Shown piece by piece: positions 29,901-36,373 of a stretch of DNA of 64,000 bases. The notes beneath the pieces are model-generated. The model saw only the letters and a list, made by a program, of their open reading frames with translations, did no database searches and was not told the origin of the DNA. Origin of the DNA: JALEFZ01 sp039820545 (lineage in GTDB: Bacteria; Bacteroidota; Bacteroidia; J057); the NCBI GenBank assembly GCA_039820545.1, contig JBCBPW010000001.1, positions 155,981-219,980 on the forward strand, given 5' to 3'. Position numbers and translations under genes: made by a program. Position 1 is the stretch's first letter, and each line of letters begins with the position of its first letter.

Positions 29901-31949
29901 GTTACGATCATAGAATCCAATGTGGGACTGACCAAAGTCGGCAGCAGCAGTTGGATTCTCACTGCGGGAGGTGAGATTGAATATACAGTCACCGTCTCCA
30001 ATCCTTCGGGAACCAACGTAGCCACAGCTTACGATGTCGTGGTTACAGATACTCTGCCATTTGATGCGGATGAATGGACATCAGTCAGTGTACAAAGTAG
30101 CAGTGGAACAGGAACTACAGGAGCCATTACCAATAATTCTGATTTACCTAACGGGAGATTAAGCTTTGCTATCGACTCCATTCCTGTAGGAGAAACCTTC
30201 ACGCTAGTCTTCCGCGCATCAGCGGACGGTATACCTAAGCTGACACTGGAAGCAGATTCCCTAGATAATACAGCTTGGGTAAGTACATCCTCTCTGCCAG
30301 GTACGCGGGGAACAGGAGATGCGACACCTGGTAATTCTGGAACAGCCAATGGAGAAAGAACCGCATCAGGAGCCAATGCAGATTCAGATTATTTGGCACA
30401 AGCGACGGCTGCCCTTACAGTATTAGATCTGGCTTTCAGCAAAAGTATTCTCAATGCCCAAACCAATTATGCTATTGGGGATACCATCGAGTACCAGCTA
30501 GCCATAGCTGTGCCTGATGGAGTGAGCAGCACCAATCACGTCATCCAAGATGCCTTTCCCGTGGGCGTAGCCTATATCAGCAATAGCTTGCTCAATGCAC
30601 CTGGTAACAACTATCCTTCAGGCATTGTCACAGATCCTGGGGTTGATTTCACCTTGTCAGGCTCCACAGCAGATACGCTCCAGCTAACCTTAGGGAGCAT
30701 CTCAAACTCCACAGGTTCAGCCGATACTATCCGTTTGACATATTGGGGGATCGTCTCCAATGTTATGACCAACCAGTACAATGTCTCGACGACCATCGGT
30801 ACAGAGTTGGAAAACTTTGCCCAAGATCAATTCTCCAATCCCATTGACCCTGACGGTCCGTTTACAGATACGATGACAGACAGTGCGACGACCGCTGTGG
30901 GAGAACCTCATTTGGCCATCACCAATGTCATCATTGGAGGAGATCAAGTACAGGGAGGTACGATGAATTTCTCTGTGACAATTACAAATGATGGTGCTGG
31001 AACAGCGTACGATATCGTTGCCTCTGATGTGGCGACCCAATACCTCGAAAATATCACCAACATCGTGATAAGCGCCAGTTCTGGAGGGGTGATACTCCCT
31101 ACAGGATTCACTAGCGATGGTACCTCATGGTCTACTTCTGAATTTACGATACCTGTCGGAGGGTCGATTACCGTGACCTTCTCAGCAGACATTGCAGGGA
31201 ATGCACCGATTGGGACAAATATTGCTCCCAATACCGTCACAGCCACTTATTCTAGCCAGCAAGGAACAAGTGCTACCGTAGAGCGAGATGGTTCAGATGG
31301 TGGAGAACAAGATGATGGCGTCAATCTCAACAACTACAATGTAGAGGCAGATCCCAGTGCGACGTTGACCGTATTCCCTATTGAATTGCTCAGTTTTGAC
31401 GCACGGTGGAAGGATGATCGCCAGCAAGATGCCCTGATAGAATGGGAAACAGCGAGTGAATTGAACAACAATTTCTTTCTTGTCGAACGAAGCTTCAATG
31501 GCGTGAACTGGGAGGCAATTGGACAGGTGAAAGGTGCAGGTACAAGTACCCAACCCTTAGGGTATTCATGGGCGGATCGGGGAATTGGTTTCTCCGCCAC
31601 AGATTCCACTATTTTCTATCGTCTCTATCAGGTAGACTTTGATGGGACGGGAAGTCATTCATCTACGATAGAGTTGGTGGTCTCACAGGTTACCTCGCGC
31701 TTAGTAGTAAAGCCCAATCCCTTTACGGATGAGTTTGAGTTGATCCTTACAGGTAAATTAAAAATGAGGAATATGACCCTTTCGGATAGCAGAGGGCGTG
31801 AAGTTCTGAGATATGAGGGTATTTCTCCTGCCAACGGACGCAAATTGACTTTGGGTGGTCTCTCCTATCTAGCACCAGGAATATACCTCTTAACTGTTCA
31901 ATTGGACAATGGAGAACGAAAAACACTGAAACTCAGGAAGCGATTGTAA
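20925..31949 (+). CDS. Giant DUF11-repeat surface protein with T9SS sorting domain (about 3,674 aa)
   Basis: Starts at ATG 20925, which begins a signal peptide (MYPLKTLPFSLFVAIWC, cleavage after LALAQ); the TTG at 20877 would bury it. Nearly all the rest is about 20 tandem beta-sandwich repeats of the DUF11/TIGR01451 kind. These alternate between two forms: one opening with a Lys-containing start (SLTKSL, AVAKSL, VMEKTL) and VGDTLIYNLDVTL, the other opening with EPDVAIS, EPQVTI, EPNLSVSI. Both carry a ...ISDTLPEGFLYV-like or AYDLTVTDNLDG-like strand. Asp-rich loops could bind calcium. The end (IELLSFDARWKDDRQQDALIEW, then VVKPNPFTDEFELIL) is a T9SS substrate tail. The likely role is a long cell-surface fibre or adhesin. 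The sequence is strongly acidic and Thr/Ser-rich. A terminator follows. Confidence 0.92.
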   Translation: MYPLKTLPFSLFVAIWCLGSLALAQPVPTSSISIPAEEFINEQFCYTADFSLSGDPGYGPYLRIMVPPGATINSIQFLGSSLTFTKVGAFPSGTIALEDPISKDSVRATDGADAGDTLFIADLPVGSVVATTPELTVSVCATFNDEATLDSNYTFKVQPALEFGDTPTGANGPLYGTTVTGQSKPILLQFTKTNNAPENERPPGPDWPYQYTVAVDVANAKTLTGLTFTDIIPSNVDYVGNLTITGGTGCSVNYTPGSRTISGTCTSVTGTTGAGEIQIQYEVYVQDILDETSCAKGEVINSAAFSGTYESSLVTPDSARDTLEVEHLSIQTSASPSSVLPDDTITYTTVFQVTDFDSAAGNLNPVNSFVLQEVLPGGVSFISDVNPTITLSGGTTLGATTITPVVDTISGDTVRLTFDIHAVTGDIAAGTSGTLTYKTLVRQTYDFAGSNPLLARDNLNKTVLGTYDLSGKASGCTDNSSASVAITDQTPSLTILNSPDNGTCYIPREVVTFKLTLVIPSGDTEGIIFDNFFPLPVFDVSDLDTDNFGSSFDIRLAPDHTDNSFVPSTTNITKNTSQNSVRIEWPNLDGATTSKTLSLYIDLPIDYQPFDDGLLLSNIFQYQTQNSSGNTADSLLIVYLNLCAPDLEIVKGVSSTTGNGTLDPSPVQNPVNSDINNVEAGDEVTFVITAINKGGAKAYDVNVRDSIPQGVENCALATTNPLKYGDGTALGVSEYSGSPFDVGGLTIDSLFASGDGSRRDTVTVTCSCDISSNIPPDTTFFNYGKTKWRSAPVAEQPDANQFSQVQDSSSLKSSRPSLTKSLIAISPNGSVNNDIVVPGDTVTYRLDVTLSEGTTPALVISDTLPEGFLYVTGSVAVDDAGFAGTVTGTPSISSSGDGTSGNAQTVAFSFGNTLTTSNNNNTDNSFSVTLKAVVLNNSANDGATTLQSKTNIAEITYTGVESPAINASDQTDLGEPDVAISLDITPGTGSDGGDVLTFTITLDNNGTTPAYDLTVTDNLDGLDNFLDLTSVINTTASLGDWSFSDIAGTVTFSLTGGDSLQAGGQQIFTFTVELDDNVTPNTTYQNEVSVTGTSNPGTPPQERSTTANATDNITTTLPAVAKSLQAVSPDGSATTGTNVTVGDTLIYNLDVTLTEGTTTNLIVTDNLPAGFEYVTYNVVTGTFNGSVSTSPSVGTSGTVGTGQTVALTFSGNTTTTGDNNPANNTFRVELTALVADDNANDAENTLQNKNNEVIVSSSTVSSGTVTANFAIDFAEPQVTINKSIDQDTLDAGDTLLVSLRIRNLGTGIGHDVVATDTLDGDLFDLASVVLVDAVGYTYSYSSPVVKFTLDTIAVNADDVLSFKVAVKNGVITGTTFQNQGIVTASTQAGIPTIERSNTRQNTETLYTRGVPVMEKTLLSSTDVNTGNTQASIGEVLTYQIAITFPEGLTKENGTDPLVTDTLPAGFQYFSSPSQSARISAVADFNGGEIITSLAGTVNGTPVAITPTISGSVGTGQILGFDIGDVTNNDDQVTNDTDAEQLIITYEALVLNTTDNNAGNSKSNVVSLQYQDGDGNALNSKDTVTLTLQEPDLGMSTTLAPAGGDASGMEVVTITTKFFNSNTGNATTAYDLIFSDDLPDGFLGTGAGANAPAIVSATYTGDGSDISACFEFGGDGNELIFDASNGGCTLDSLDPGDTLIMVYTAVIDSLTDFNETLTTNPSGQGTSQDGATGNTSTGGNTAGTADADDGERTGSASNNTSGQAVNDLNTTASDNITLVEPSLTKTGDTNLAIGDSTTMTVTVALPGGTAESFVITDDLPAGLKYTGENVSITLPSGVFADTPSPSTTADDDPVIWNFGTVTNTNSTSQNVIISYEVEVRNLIGNQNATDLTNTATLTYTGSSGSANLSDEATVTVIEPNLTIEIEDGGGSYGAGSTIPYTIRIINDDNGATAYGVDFSSIIPAELLGGSSPFYDNILIINTDGSVVLTGTGTAVAAGDVTLGTSINTGDLLSLADFDIPSGDTLTITFDATVISDAVAGASFVINASGDYNSLLSNDSRGRDNSTNPGTVDDDVNTDLNNYEESGSVTTALTATVAIIKELNSSFSNNDFTIGDDIIYDIKVAIPEGVVNNVVIVDSLPAGLGFLSASRTGGINMVFSSAMTNDGVVNSAGKITFDLKNVTNTADADVTNDTLTLTLTVQVLDDGVEIVAGNTKDNEASVTTSVNTSAVVSNTVTIDIIEPNLSVSITPSNATPSLGEEVTFTVSIDNTGGATAHDIDLASVLKDLYLTYSGSFNANGSGFSIDPSNIDSLVFSADNLAVGGSVSFTFTATVDSSATLDSAFTVNIGLTDSYDTQDGTPSNPRVERSYNVTANTSLTPTLKGIDAQKTVAYNDANTNGQLDPLETLTYTVVLMNNTGAAAANVVFTDDLPANITYVSSSLSSSAGTTDDANAPILSVDVGTMTIGASVTISFQATVNGGTTNGTFISNQGSVDSDQTEPEPTDLDGIDGNGDQPTDIIVGPRPSLVDDIYAQKVVEWLTDTDNSTDVTATDVVRYTFILENKGNTQLTNVSLTDGIPTGLSFSSASTPTEGSLNTGSYPNITWSGITLDVGEVATVTLDVTIDAITGATTTFTNQGSVDSDQTDPASTDSNGDPTDGNQPTVFEAVNSGTAAPNLDVEKRWVQTVDSDGDGLVDPTDTYRYSIVVTNTGSAPATDVNFTDAAPTNTILTGDSVITSQGIVVTETSASIEVNVGTLDPGGSAIITFEVSPTGASDGELIPNQAAITSSNVNGGTAINSDDNADDSDGINPTQTPVYTGLGPLDAGDLSKSLTGTSEGGSAGTDVLIGEVLTYELSIVVPKGNLSQAALIDTLPLGLRYISSSATLTPTFNTSLNASENPGSVNGTSSGSAVSLTDGTDISIDGDTAIFVFLGDLINSDTDGTDESYVLSLQAVVANESGIGNDAGQSLTNKGNFSFIDGLSQNQTFAASSNPSVTIIESNVGLTKVGSSSWILTAGGEIEYTVTVSNPSGTNVATAYDVVVTDTLPFDADEWTSVSVQSSSGTGTTGAITNNSDLPNGRLSFAIDSIPVGETFTLVFRASADGIPKLTLEADSLDNTAWVSTSSLPGTRGTGDATPGNSGTANGERTASGANADSDYLAQATAALTVLDLAFSKSILNAQTNYAIGDTIEYQLAIAVPDGVSSTNHVIQDAFPVGVAYISNSLLNAPGNNYPSGIVTDPGVDFTLSGSTADTLQLTLGSISNSTGSADTIRLTYWGIVSNVMTNQYNVSTTIGTELENFAQDQFSNPIDPDGPFTDTMTDSATTAVGEPHLAITNVIIGGDQVQGGTMNFSVTITNDGAGTAYDIVASDVATQYLENITNIVISASSGGVILPTGFTSDGTSWSTSEFTIPVGGSITVTFSADIAGNAPIGTNIAPNTVTATYSSQQGTSATVERDGSDGGEQDDGVNLNNYNVEADPSATLTVFPIELLSFDARWKDDRQQDALIEWETASELNNNFFLVERSFNGVNWEAIGQVKGAGTSTQPLGYSWADRGIGFSATDSTIFYRLYQVDFDGTGSHSSTIELVVSQVTSRLVVKPNPFTDEFELILTGKLKMRNMTLSDSRGREVLRYEGISPANGRKLTLGGLSYLAPGIYLLTVQLDNGERKTLKLRKRL

Positions 31950-31975
31950 AGCTTCATCGTGTTTTTTTCCAAGAG

Positions 31976-32013
31976 TGAGGGCGATTCCCAAGTGGGAAAT
32001 CGCCCTCATTTTG
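31976..32013 (+). terminator. Terminator of the giant surface-protein gene
   Basis: TGAGGGCGATT-CCC, loop AAGT, GGG-AAATCGCCCTCA, then TTTTG. It lies between convergent genes and may also slow leftward transcription, though no T-run exists on that side. Confidence 0.85.
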
Positions 32014-32035
32014 TATTCATACCTCTAGCAGTTGC

Positions 32036-32911
32036 TCACAAATCCACTGACAAGCTCAATCGCAATCCATTTACTTGTACCTCTCGATCGGCTACTCGAT
32101 CTAGGTCCACAAATTCTTCGTTGAGGATCCCTGTCAAGAAGAAAGTGAGCTCAATATTAAAGGCTTTTTTATCTGCGAAAAGAAAAGAATATCCTACTCC
32201 TGCATTGAGCATGAGGGCATGGATCTTTGTCTGAAGCTGCTCCGAGGCTGGATACTCAAAGCCTCCGCTTGATCCCAAAAACGTAGTGTCATCAATGTCG
32301 TACTGGTCTTCTGTGATCCACTGGCACAGCATCAGTTCGACAGGGATATAAAAGGAGGAATTGCGGTTGGTATTGAATAAGTAGGCATAGCGAAGACCTG
32401 CATTCCAGTAGGAGGGACTTTCTCCCAAAAGCGCATAGTCCGCTGTTATCCCCACATAATTTTGTGCATTCAGATACTTCCCTACAGAGGCTTTGAGGCT
32501 AATGGGCAGGTCGTTCAACACCTTTTCTCTCCCGAGGAAATAATCGTCGGCTCTTAGGCTTTCCGCCAAATTGAGATAGGAAGCCACAAATCCTATCTGA
32601 AAGGTCCACGCATCAGATTTACGGACTTTCACCTGAGCAGAATCCTGGGCTTGTGTCCGCTCGCGCCTTTTCTTTTTGTAGGGTTGATCTTCCTCAAAGT
32701 ATTTATAATCCTCCCTGCTGAGAGAATACATCCGTCCGTATTCATCTTTGAATGTGATGTCGCCATCTTCCTCGTCAAAGCTGAGAATTTCGCCACGGAG
32801 TATCCCTCCTTTTTTGAGTACAATGCGATCATACGTTTCGGGCTGGTCCTGTGCATGCATTAGAGGGTAACTCAACAGGACAAAACAAATCAGGAGAATC
32901 AGGTATTTCAT
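32036..32911 (-). CDS. Predicted outer-membrane beta-barrel protein with SH3-like N-domain
   Basis: 291 aa with a signal peptide (MKYLILLICFVLLSYPLMHAQ). Residues about 27-75 (YDRIVLKKGGILRGEIL, then YGRMYSLSREDYKYFEE) form a small barrel-like domain often found at the start of exported Bacteroidota proteins. A charged linker (KKKRRERTQ) follows. From about residue 95 on, alternating hydrophobic strands (FQIGFVASYLNL, YVGITADYALLG, WNAGLRYAYLF) end in LRLSLSVDL, typical of an outer-membrane barrel. The function is unknown. It is convergent with the giant surface gene, so not in its operon. Confidence 0.7.
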   Translation of the reverse strand: MKYLILLICFVLLSYPLMHAQDQPETYDRIVLKKGGILRGEILSFDEEDGDITFKDEYGRMYSLSREDYKYFEEDQPYKKKRRERTQAQDSAQVKVRKSDAWTFQIGFVASYLNLAESLRADDYFLGREKVLNDLPISLKASVGKYLNAQNYVGITADYALLGESPSYWNAGLRYAYLFNTNRNSSFYIPVELMLCQWITEDQYDIDDTTFLGSSGGFEYPASEQLQTKIHALMLNAGVGYSFLFADKKAFNIELTFFLTGILNEEFVDLDRVADREVQVNGLRLSLSVDL

Positions 32912-32991
32912 GAAAGGCTCAGATAGAAGCTAGAAGAATCATTTCCTAAAATGGCAAATTAGGAAAAAGTCAAGCATCCATCCAATAGCTT

Positions 32992-34929
32992 TTACTTGTA
33001 GCGTCGCTTACTTCGATGCTTTCTTTTCGTGCGATGCTTCCCGCCCTTCTCCGCATTGGGTAGCTTAAAGCTGGATTTCTTGGGGCGTTTTTCTTCTTTA
33101 CCCAACAAAGTCTCCTCCATATCAGGACGCTGGAGTTCGCCCAGTTTCTTCTTGATCTTATGGCGATTTTCAGGTTTATACCAAAAGAAGAAAAGGTGCT
33201 GTGCCATTCGTTCGGCCTTGGACTTCGCGGTGTAGGCAGGCTTGAGCGTGTAGGGGTGCACACCTGTGTAGTAGATGATCGTCGCAACGGTCATCGGTGT
33301 CGGCGTGAAACCCTGGACTTGTTCCAATTTGAAGCCCATACCTTTGGTTTCGCATGCGAGGTGGGCCATGTCCTCTTCTTTTGATCCTGGATGACTTGAG
33401 ATGAAGTAGGGGATCAATGGCTGGTCCAGCATATTTTGACGATTGATGCGGTCGTAGCGCTTCTTAAACTCATGAAAGAATTTGAACGAAGGCTTACGCA
33501 TGATGTGCAAGGTATCATCGGAGGTATGTTCAGGAGCAACCTTCATCCGTCCAGATAAATGACGTGTCACCAACTGCTGCATATACTCCTCCATCTGCTG
33601 GTCGTCACCCTTTTTGTTGTATTCTTTAACCAGGAGATCATAGCGAATCCCACTACTGACAGCGGCCATTTTGACCTCTGGATGGGCATCCACTTTCTTA
33701 TAGATTTCCGTCAGGGGTTGATGGCTCGTGTCCAGGTTGTGGCAGACCACGGGGTGGATACAGGAGGGAGCCGAGCATTTGTCACAAATCTCCTGCACCT
33801 TGCCTTTCATCTTGTACATATTGGCGGAAGGTCCCCCCAAGTCACTAATGTGCCCCTTAAAACCTGGCATCTTAGTCACAGCATCTACCTCCTTCATGAT
33901 AGATTCCTCTGAGCGAGAAGCAATGAATTTGCCCTGATGCGCAGAGATGGTACAGAAGCTACAGCCGCCAAAACAACCTCGATGCATATTGATCGAGAAT
34001 TTGATCATATCATAGGCTGGAATCGATCCGCGCTTTTTATACTTGGGGTGTGGAAGGCGTGTATAGGGAAGATCAAAGGACTGGTCAATTTCGTTTTCGG
34101 TCATCGGCGGATAGGGAGGATTGATGACCAACATGCGGTCCCCTACCCCTTGCAGAATTCGGCGCGCTTGCACCTTGTTGGACTCCTGTTCGATGATTTT
34201 GAAGTTGGAAGCAAATTTGATTTTGTCATTGAGACAAACTCCATGAGAAGCAATTTCCACATCTTCCCAATGCTTATTCTTAGGGATTTTGGCTCCTTGA
34301 TTCACCAAAAAACCTGTCTGAGGAATGGTTCTTAAGGATTCTAAAGGCACTCCTTTGTCTAGCAGTCTCAAAATCTCATGTAGCGGCTGCTCGCCCATGC
34401 CATAGACCAATAGATCCGCACCCGATTGCTCCAAGATCGTAGGTAATAACCGATCATCCCAGTAGTCATAATGCGTCACACGACGAAGCGAGGCTTCGAT
34501 TCCTCCAATGATGACAGGCACTTCAGGGTACAACTCTTTCAGGATCTTTGTGTAGACACGGGTTGCATAGTCTGGTCGGAAACCTGCTTGCCCGCCTGGG
34601 GTGTAGGCATCGGTAGAGCGGCGACGTTTGTTGGCGGTGTAGTGGTTGACCATGGAGTCCATACAGCCCGAAGTAACACCGAAAAATAATCTGGGTGCAC
34701 CAAATTTTTTGAAGTCCCTTAGATCATCTTGCCAATTGGGTTGTGGGATAATCCCCACTTTATAGCCAACCGCTTCGATGATACGTCCAATCACGGCAGG
34801 ACCAAACGCTGGGTGATCCACGTAGGCATCCCCCGAAATCAGAACGACATCTAATTCATCCCAACCTCTCTGTTCGACTTCTTTTCGGGTGATGGGTAAC
34901 CAATCCGTGATAGGGCGTTGATGTATCAT
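32992..34929 (-). CDS. YgiQ family radical SAM protein
   Basis: 645 aa. The N-terminal region (WDELDVVLISGDAYVDHPAFG) is the YgiQ opening. The radical-SAM cluster motif is CFGGCSFC (CxxxCxxC) at about residue 320, preceded by SINMHRG and followed by SRSEESIM. Further cysteines (ICDKCSAPSCIHPVVC) may carry a second cluster. The C-terminus is a basic tail rich in Lys/Arg. YgiQ proteins are widespread, but their reaction is not established. It is transcribed leftward towards the barrel-protein gene, 80 bases away, possibly as an operon. Confidence 0.93.
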   Translation of the reverse strand: MIHQRPITDWLPITRKEVEQRGWDELDVVLISGDAYVDHPAFGPAVIGRIIEAVGYKVGIIPQPNWQDDLRDFKKFGAPRLFFGVTSGCMDSMVNHYTANKRRRSTDAYTPGGQAGFRPDYATRVYTKILKELYPEVPVIIGGIEASLRRVTHYDYWDDRLLPTILEQSGADLLVYGMGEQPLHEILRLLDKGVPLESLRTIPQTGFLVNQGAKIPKNKHWEDVEIASHGVCLNDKIKFASNFKIIEQESNKVQARRILQGVGDRMLVINPPYPPMTENEIDQSFDLPYTRLPHPKYKKRGSIPAYDMIKFSINMHRGCFGGCSFCTISAHQGKFIASRSEESIMKEVDAVTKMPGFKGHISDLGGPSANMYKMKGKVQEICDKCSAPSCIHPVVCHNLDTSHQPLTEIYKKVDAHPEVKMAAVSSGIRYDLLVKEYNKKGDDQQMEEYMQQLVTRHLSGRMKVAPEHTSDDTLHIMRKPSFKFFHEFKKRYDRINRQNMLDQPLIPYFISSHPGSKEEDMAHLACETKGMGFKLEQVQGFTPTPMTVATIIYYTGVHPYTLKPAYTAKSKAERMAQHLFFFWYKPENRHKIKKKLGELQRPDMEETLLGKEEKRPKKSSFKLPNAEKGGKHRTKRKHRSKRRYK

Positions 34930-35019
34930 GTTGCAAAGTTATGGAATTTTAACCTGATGTGACATAAAAGGTTTTCCATATGTGTCTCTTTCATGGAATG
35001 CCCAATCAGAGTATTTGGT

Positions 35020-35376
35020 TTAAAAAAACAAGATCAAGCCTGCTACGGCAAAAAATAAGCTCAGACAAATAGCTCCTGTGACAATTCCTACAGTTGCCAG
35101 CCATTTACGTTTCTTGATACGCTTACGGAAAAATATTCCTGCCATTAGTCCCCCCACTCCTAAAATCAATCCAAGGATGCTCACATATGGAAGGGTAATG
35201 AGGACGAGTCCCAATATACCTGCACTCGCAGCAATGAAGCCCCATCTATCATTTTCGGGCTCCTCGTCCTGTGCCTGAAAAGCAGCAGCAATTTGAGGCG
35301 TAGATGCCACCAGCGTAGGATAGTTCTCCCAACATAAGCTCCCTACAAAGCAGAAAAGAATGGCCCAATATCTCAT
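35020..35376 (-). CDS. Small membrane protein (DUF4190-like)
   Basis: 118 aa. An N-terminal hydrophobic segment with the character of a signal (MRYWAILFCFVGSLCW) is followed by an acidic stretch (QDEEPENDRWG) and then two or three Gly/Leu/Ile-rich membrane segments. A basic loop RKRIKKRKW separates them. The layout resembles small Bacteroidota inner-membrane proteins of the DUF4190 type. No function can be assigned. Confidence 0.6.
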   Translation of the reverse strand: MRYWAILFCFVGSLCWENYPTLVASTPQIAAAFQAQDEEPENDRWGFIAASAGILGLVLITLPYVSILGLILGVGGLMAGIFFRKRIKKRKWLATVGIVTGAICLSLFFAVAGLILFF

Positions 35377-35560
35377 ACAGATGAATTTAGAGACTAGTTA
35401 GCAAAATCTAATGAACGCATCATCATCAGATGGAAATTCCCATATTCCCCCACTTGACGAAAATCATATAATATCAAAACCTGTATCATATAGGAGATTT
35501 TATTTTCGAGGCAATTTGTGGTTGTCAAAAGAAACAAAGACCACCTCAAAATTTCATCAT

Positions 35561-36004
35561 ATGCTCCACAGATCACATAGTATCCGAGAAAGACTGAGCA
35601 ACCGGCTGTTGAGTGGAGAGGAACTCCTAAGCCGAGGCGGCAACCTCAGCAGCGTCAGGAAACCCCACATCTCCTACCCAAAATCACCCAAAGGAGAGGT
35701 GTACTACGACTTGCAAATAGCTTTACCTGGCTATAAAAAGGAAGATATAGAGATCATGCTCATCAACGATCTACTCATTGTCAAGGGGGAAAAGGTGTTC
35801 GACGCGAAAGAAGAAATCACCGATTATATCCGTAGGGAACATGAAGTAGCTGCTTTTGAAAAAGTACTAGAGTTGGAAGACTACACAGATAAAGATAGGA
35901 TCACAGCAAAATTTACCTCAGAAACCCTGTGCATCCGATTCTACCCCTTATCTGAAGATGGAAAACCTTCTGATACGATATCACGCGAAGTCGAAATCGA
36001 ATAA
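35561..36004 (+). CDS. Small heat-shock protein (Hsp20/alpha-crystallin)
   Basis: 147 aa from ATG 35561; the longer reading from 35411 adds 50 residues without similarity to the family. The alpha-crystallin domain covers about residues 45-135: VYYDLQIALPGYKKEDIEIM, LLIVKGEKV, then FEKVLELEDYTDKDRITAKF. In place of the usual A-x-x-x-N-G-V-L near its end it has ITAKFTSETLCIRF, a degenerate form. The ATP-independent chaperone holds unfolding proteins as an oligomer in the cytoplasm. A strong terminator follows at 36092. Confidence 0.88.
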   Translation: MLHRSHSIRERLSNRLLSGEELLSRGGNLSSVRKPHISYPKSPKGEVYYDLQIALPGYKKEDIEIMLINDLLIVKGEKVFDAKEEITDYIRREHEVAAFEKVLELEDYTDKDRITAKFTSETLCIRFYPLSEDGKPSDTISREVEIE

Positions 36005-36091
36005 ATAAGATTTCAGATGTTAGAGACGATGGGCCAAGCTATAAAAAGCGCGCCCTCTATAATTGCCAATTTTTTTGAATAGCACAGGGGT

Positions 36092-36128
36092 GTGGGTCAT
36101 TTCCAACAGGAATGGCCCACCATTTTTT
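36092..36128 (+). terminator. Intrinsic terminator of the Hsp20 gene
   Basis: GTGGGTCATTTCC, loop AACA, GGAATGGCCCAC, then CATTTTTT. The stem has about 12 pairs including one G-T pair. Confidence 0.9.
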
Positions 36129-36288
36129 ATTTCCATAAGTTCCTTTTTGAAGAAATTTACTCTTATTTAAAATATGTACAATTGCTATTAATCAAGATCC
36201 TAACTAACGTGAGTTTGGGATAGCGAAACATATGACTTTTTCTATCTATTTGATTATCAATGAATATAAATGTATATTATTTGTAATA

Positions 36289-36348
36289 GTATAGCTCTTC
36301 GGAGTAGTTGTGTGTGTAGGAGGTACTTCATCCGTACCTCCTATTTTT
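36289..36348 (+). ncRNA. Candidate small RNA with own promoter and terminator
   Basis: A perfect 10-bp hairpin (TAGGAGGTAC, loop TTCATCC, GTACCTCCTA) at 36317-36343 is followed by TTTTT. No coding gene precedes it on this strand after the Hsp20 terminator 190 bases upstream. About 40 bases ahead is a promoter-like pair: TTTG at 36249-36252 and TATTATTTG ending near 36282, about 21 bases apart, one base off the TAnnTTTG consensus. The predicted transcript is about 60 nt. The hairpin arm contains AGGAGG/CCTCCT, which could meet ribosome-binding purines, but this is speculation. Confidence 0.4.
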
Positions 36349-36373
36349 ATGTTTACAACAAATTTATTCTTGT

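Noticed and set aside
26102..31246. Many Val/Thr/Pro/Ser-rich minus-strand frames across the giant gene
   Set aside because: They are shadows produced by its repeated codon pattern and share no signals of real genes.
31959..32234. Plus-strand frame after the giant gene
   Set aside because: It runs through a transcription terminator and is antisense to the C-terminus of the barrel protein.
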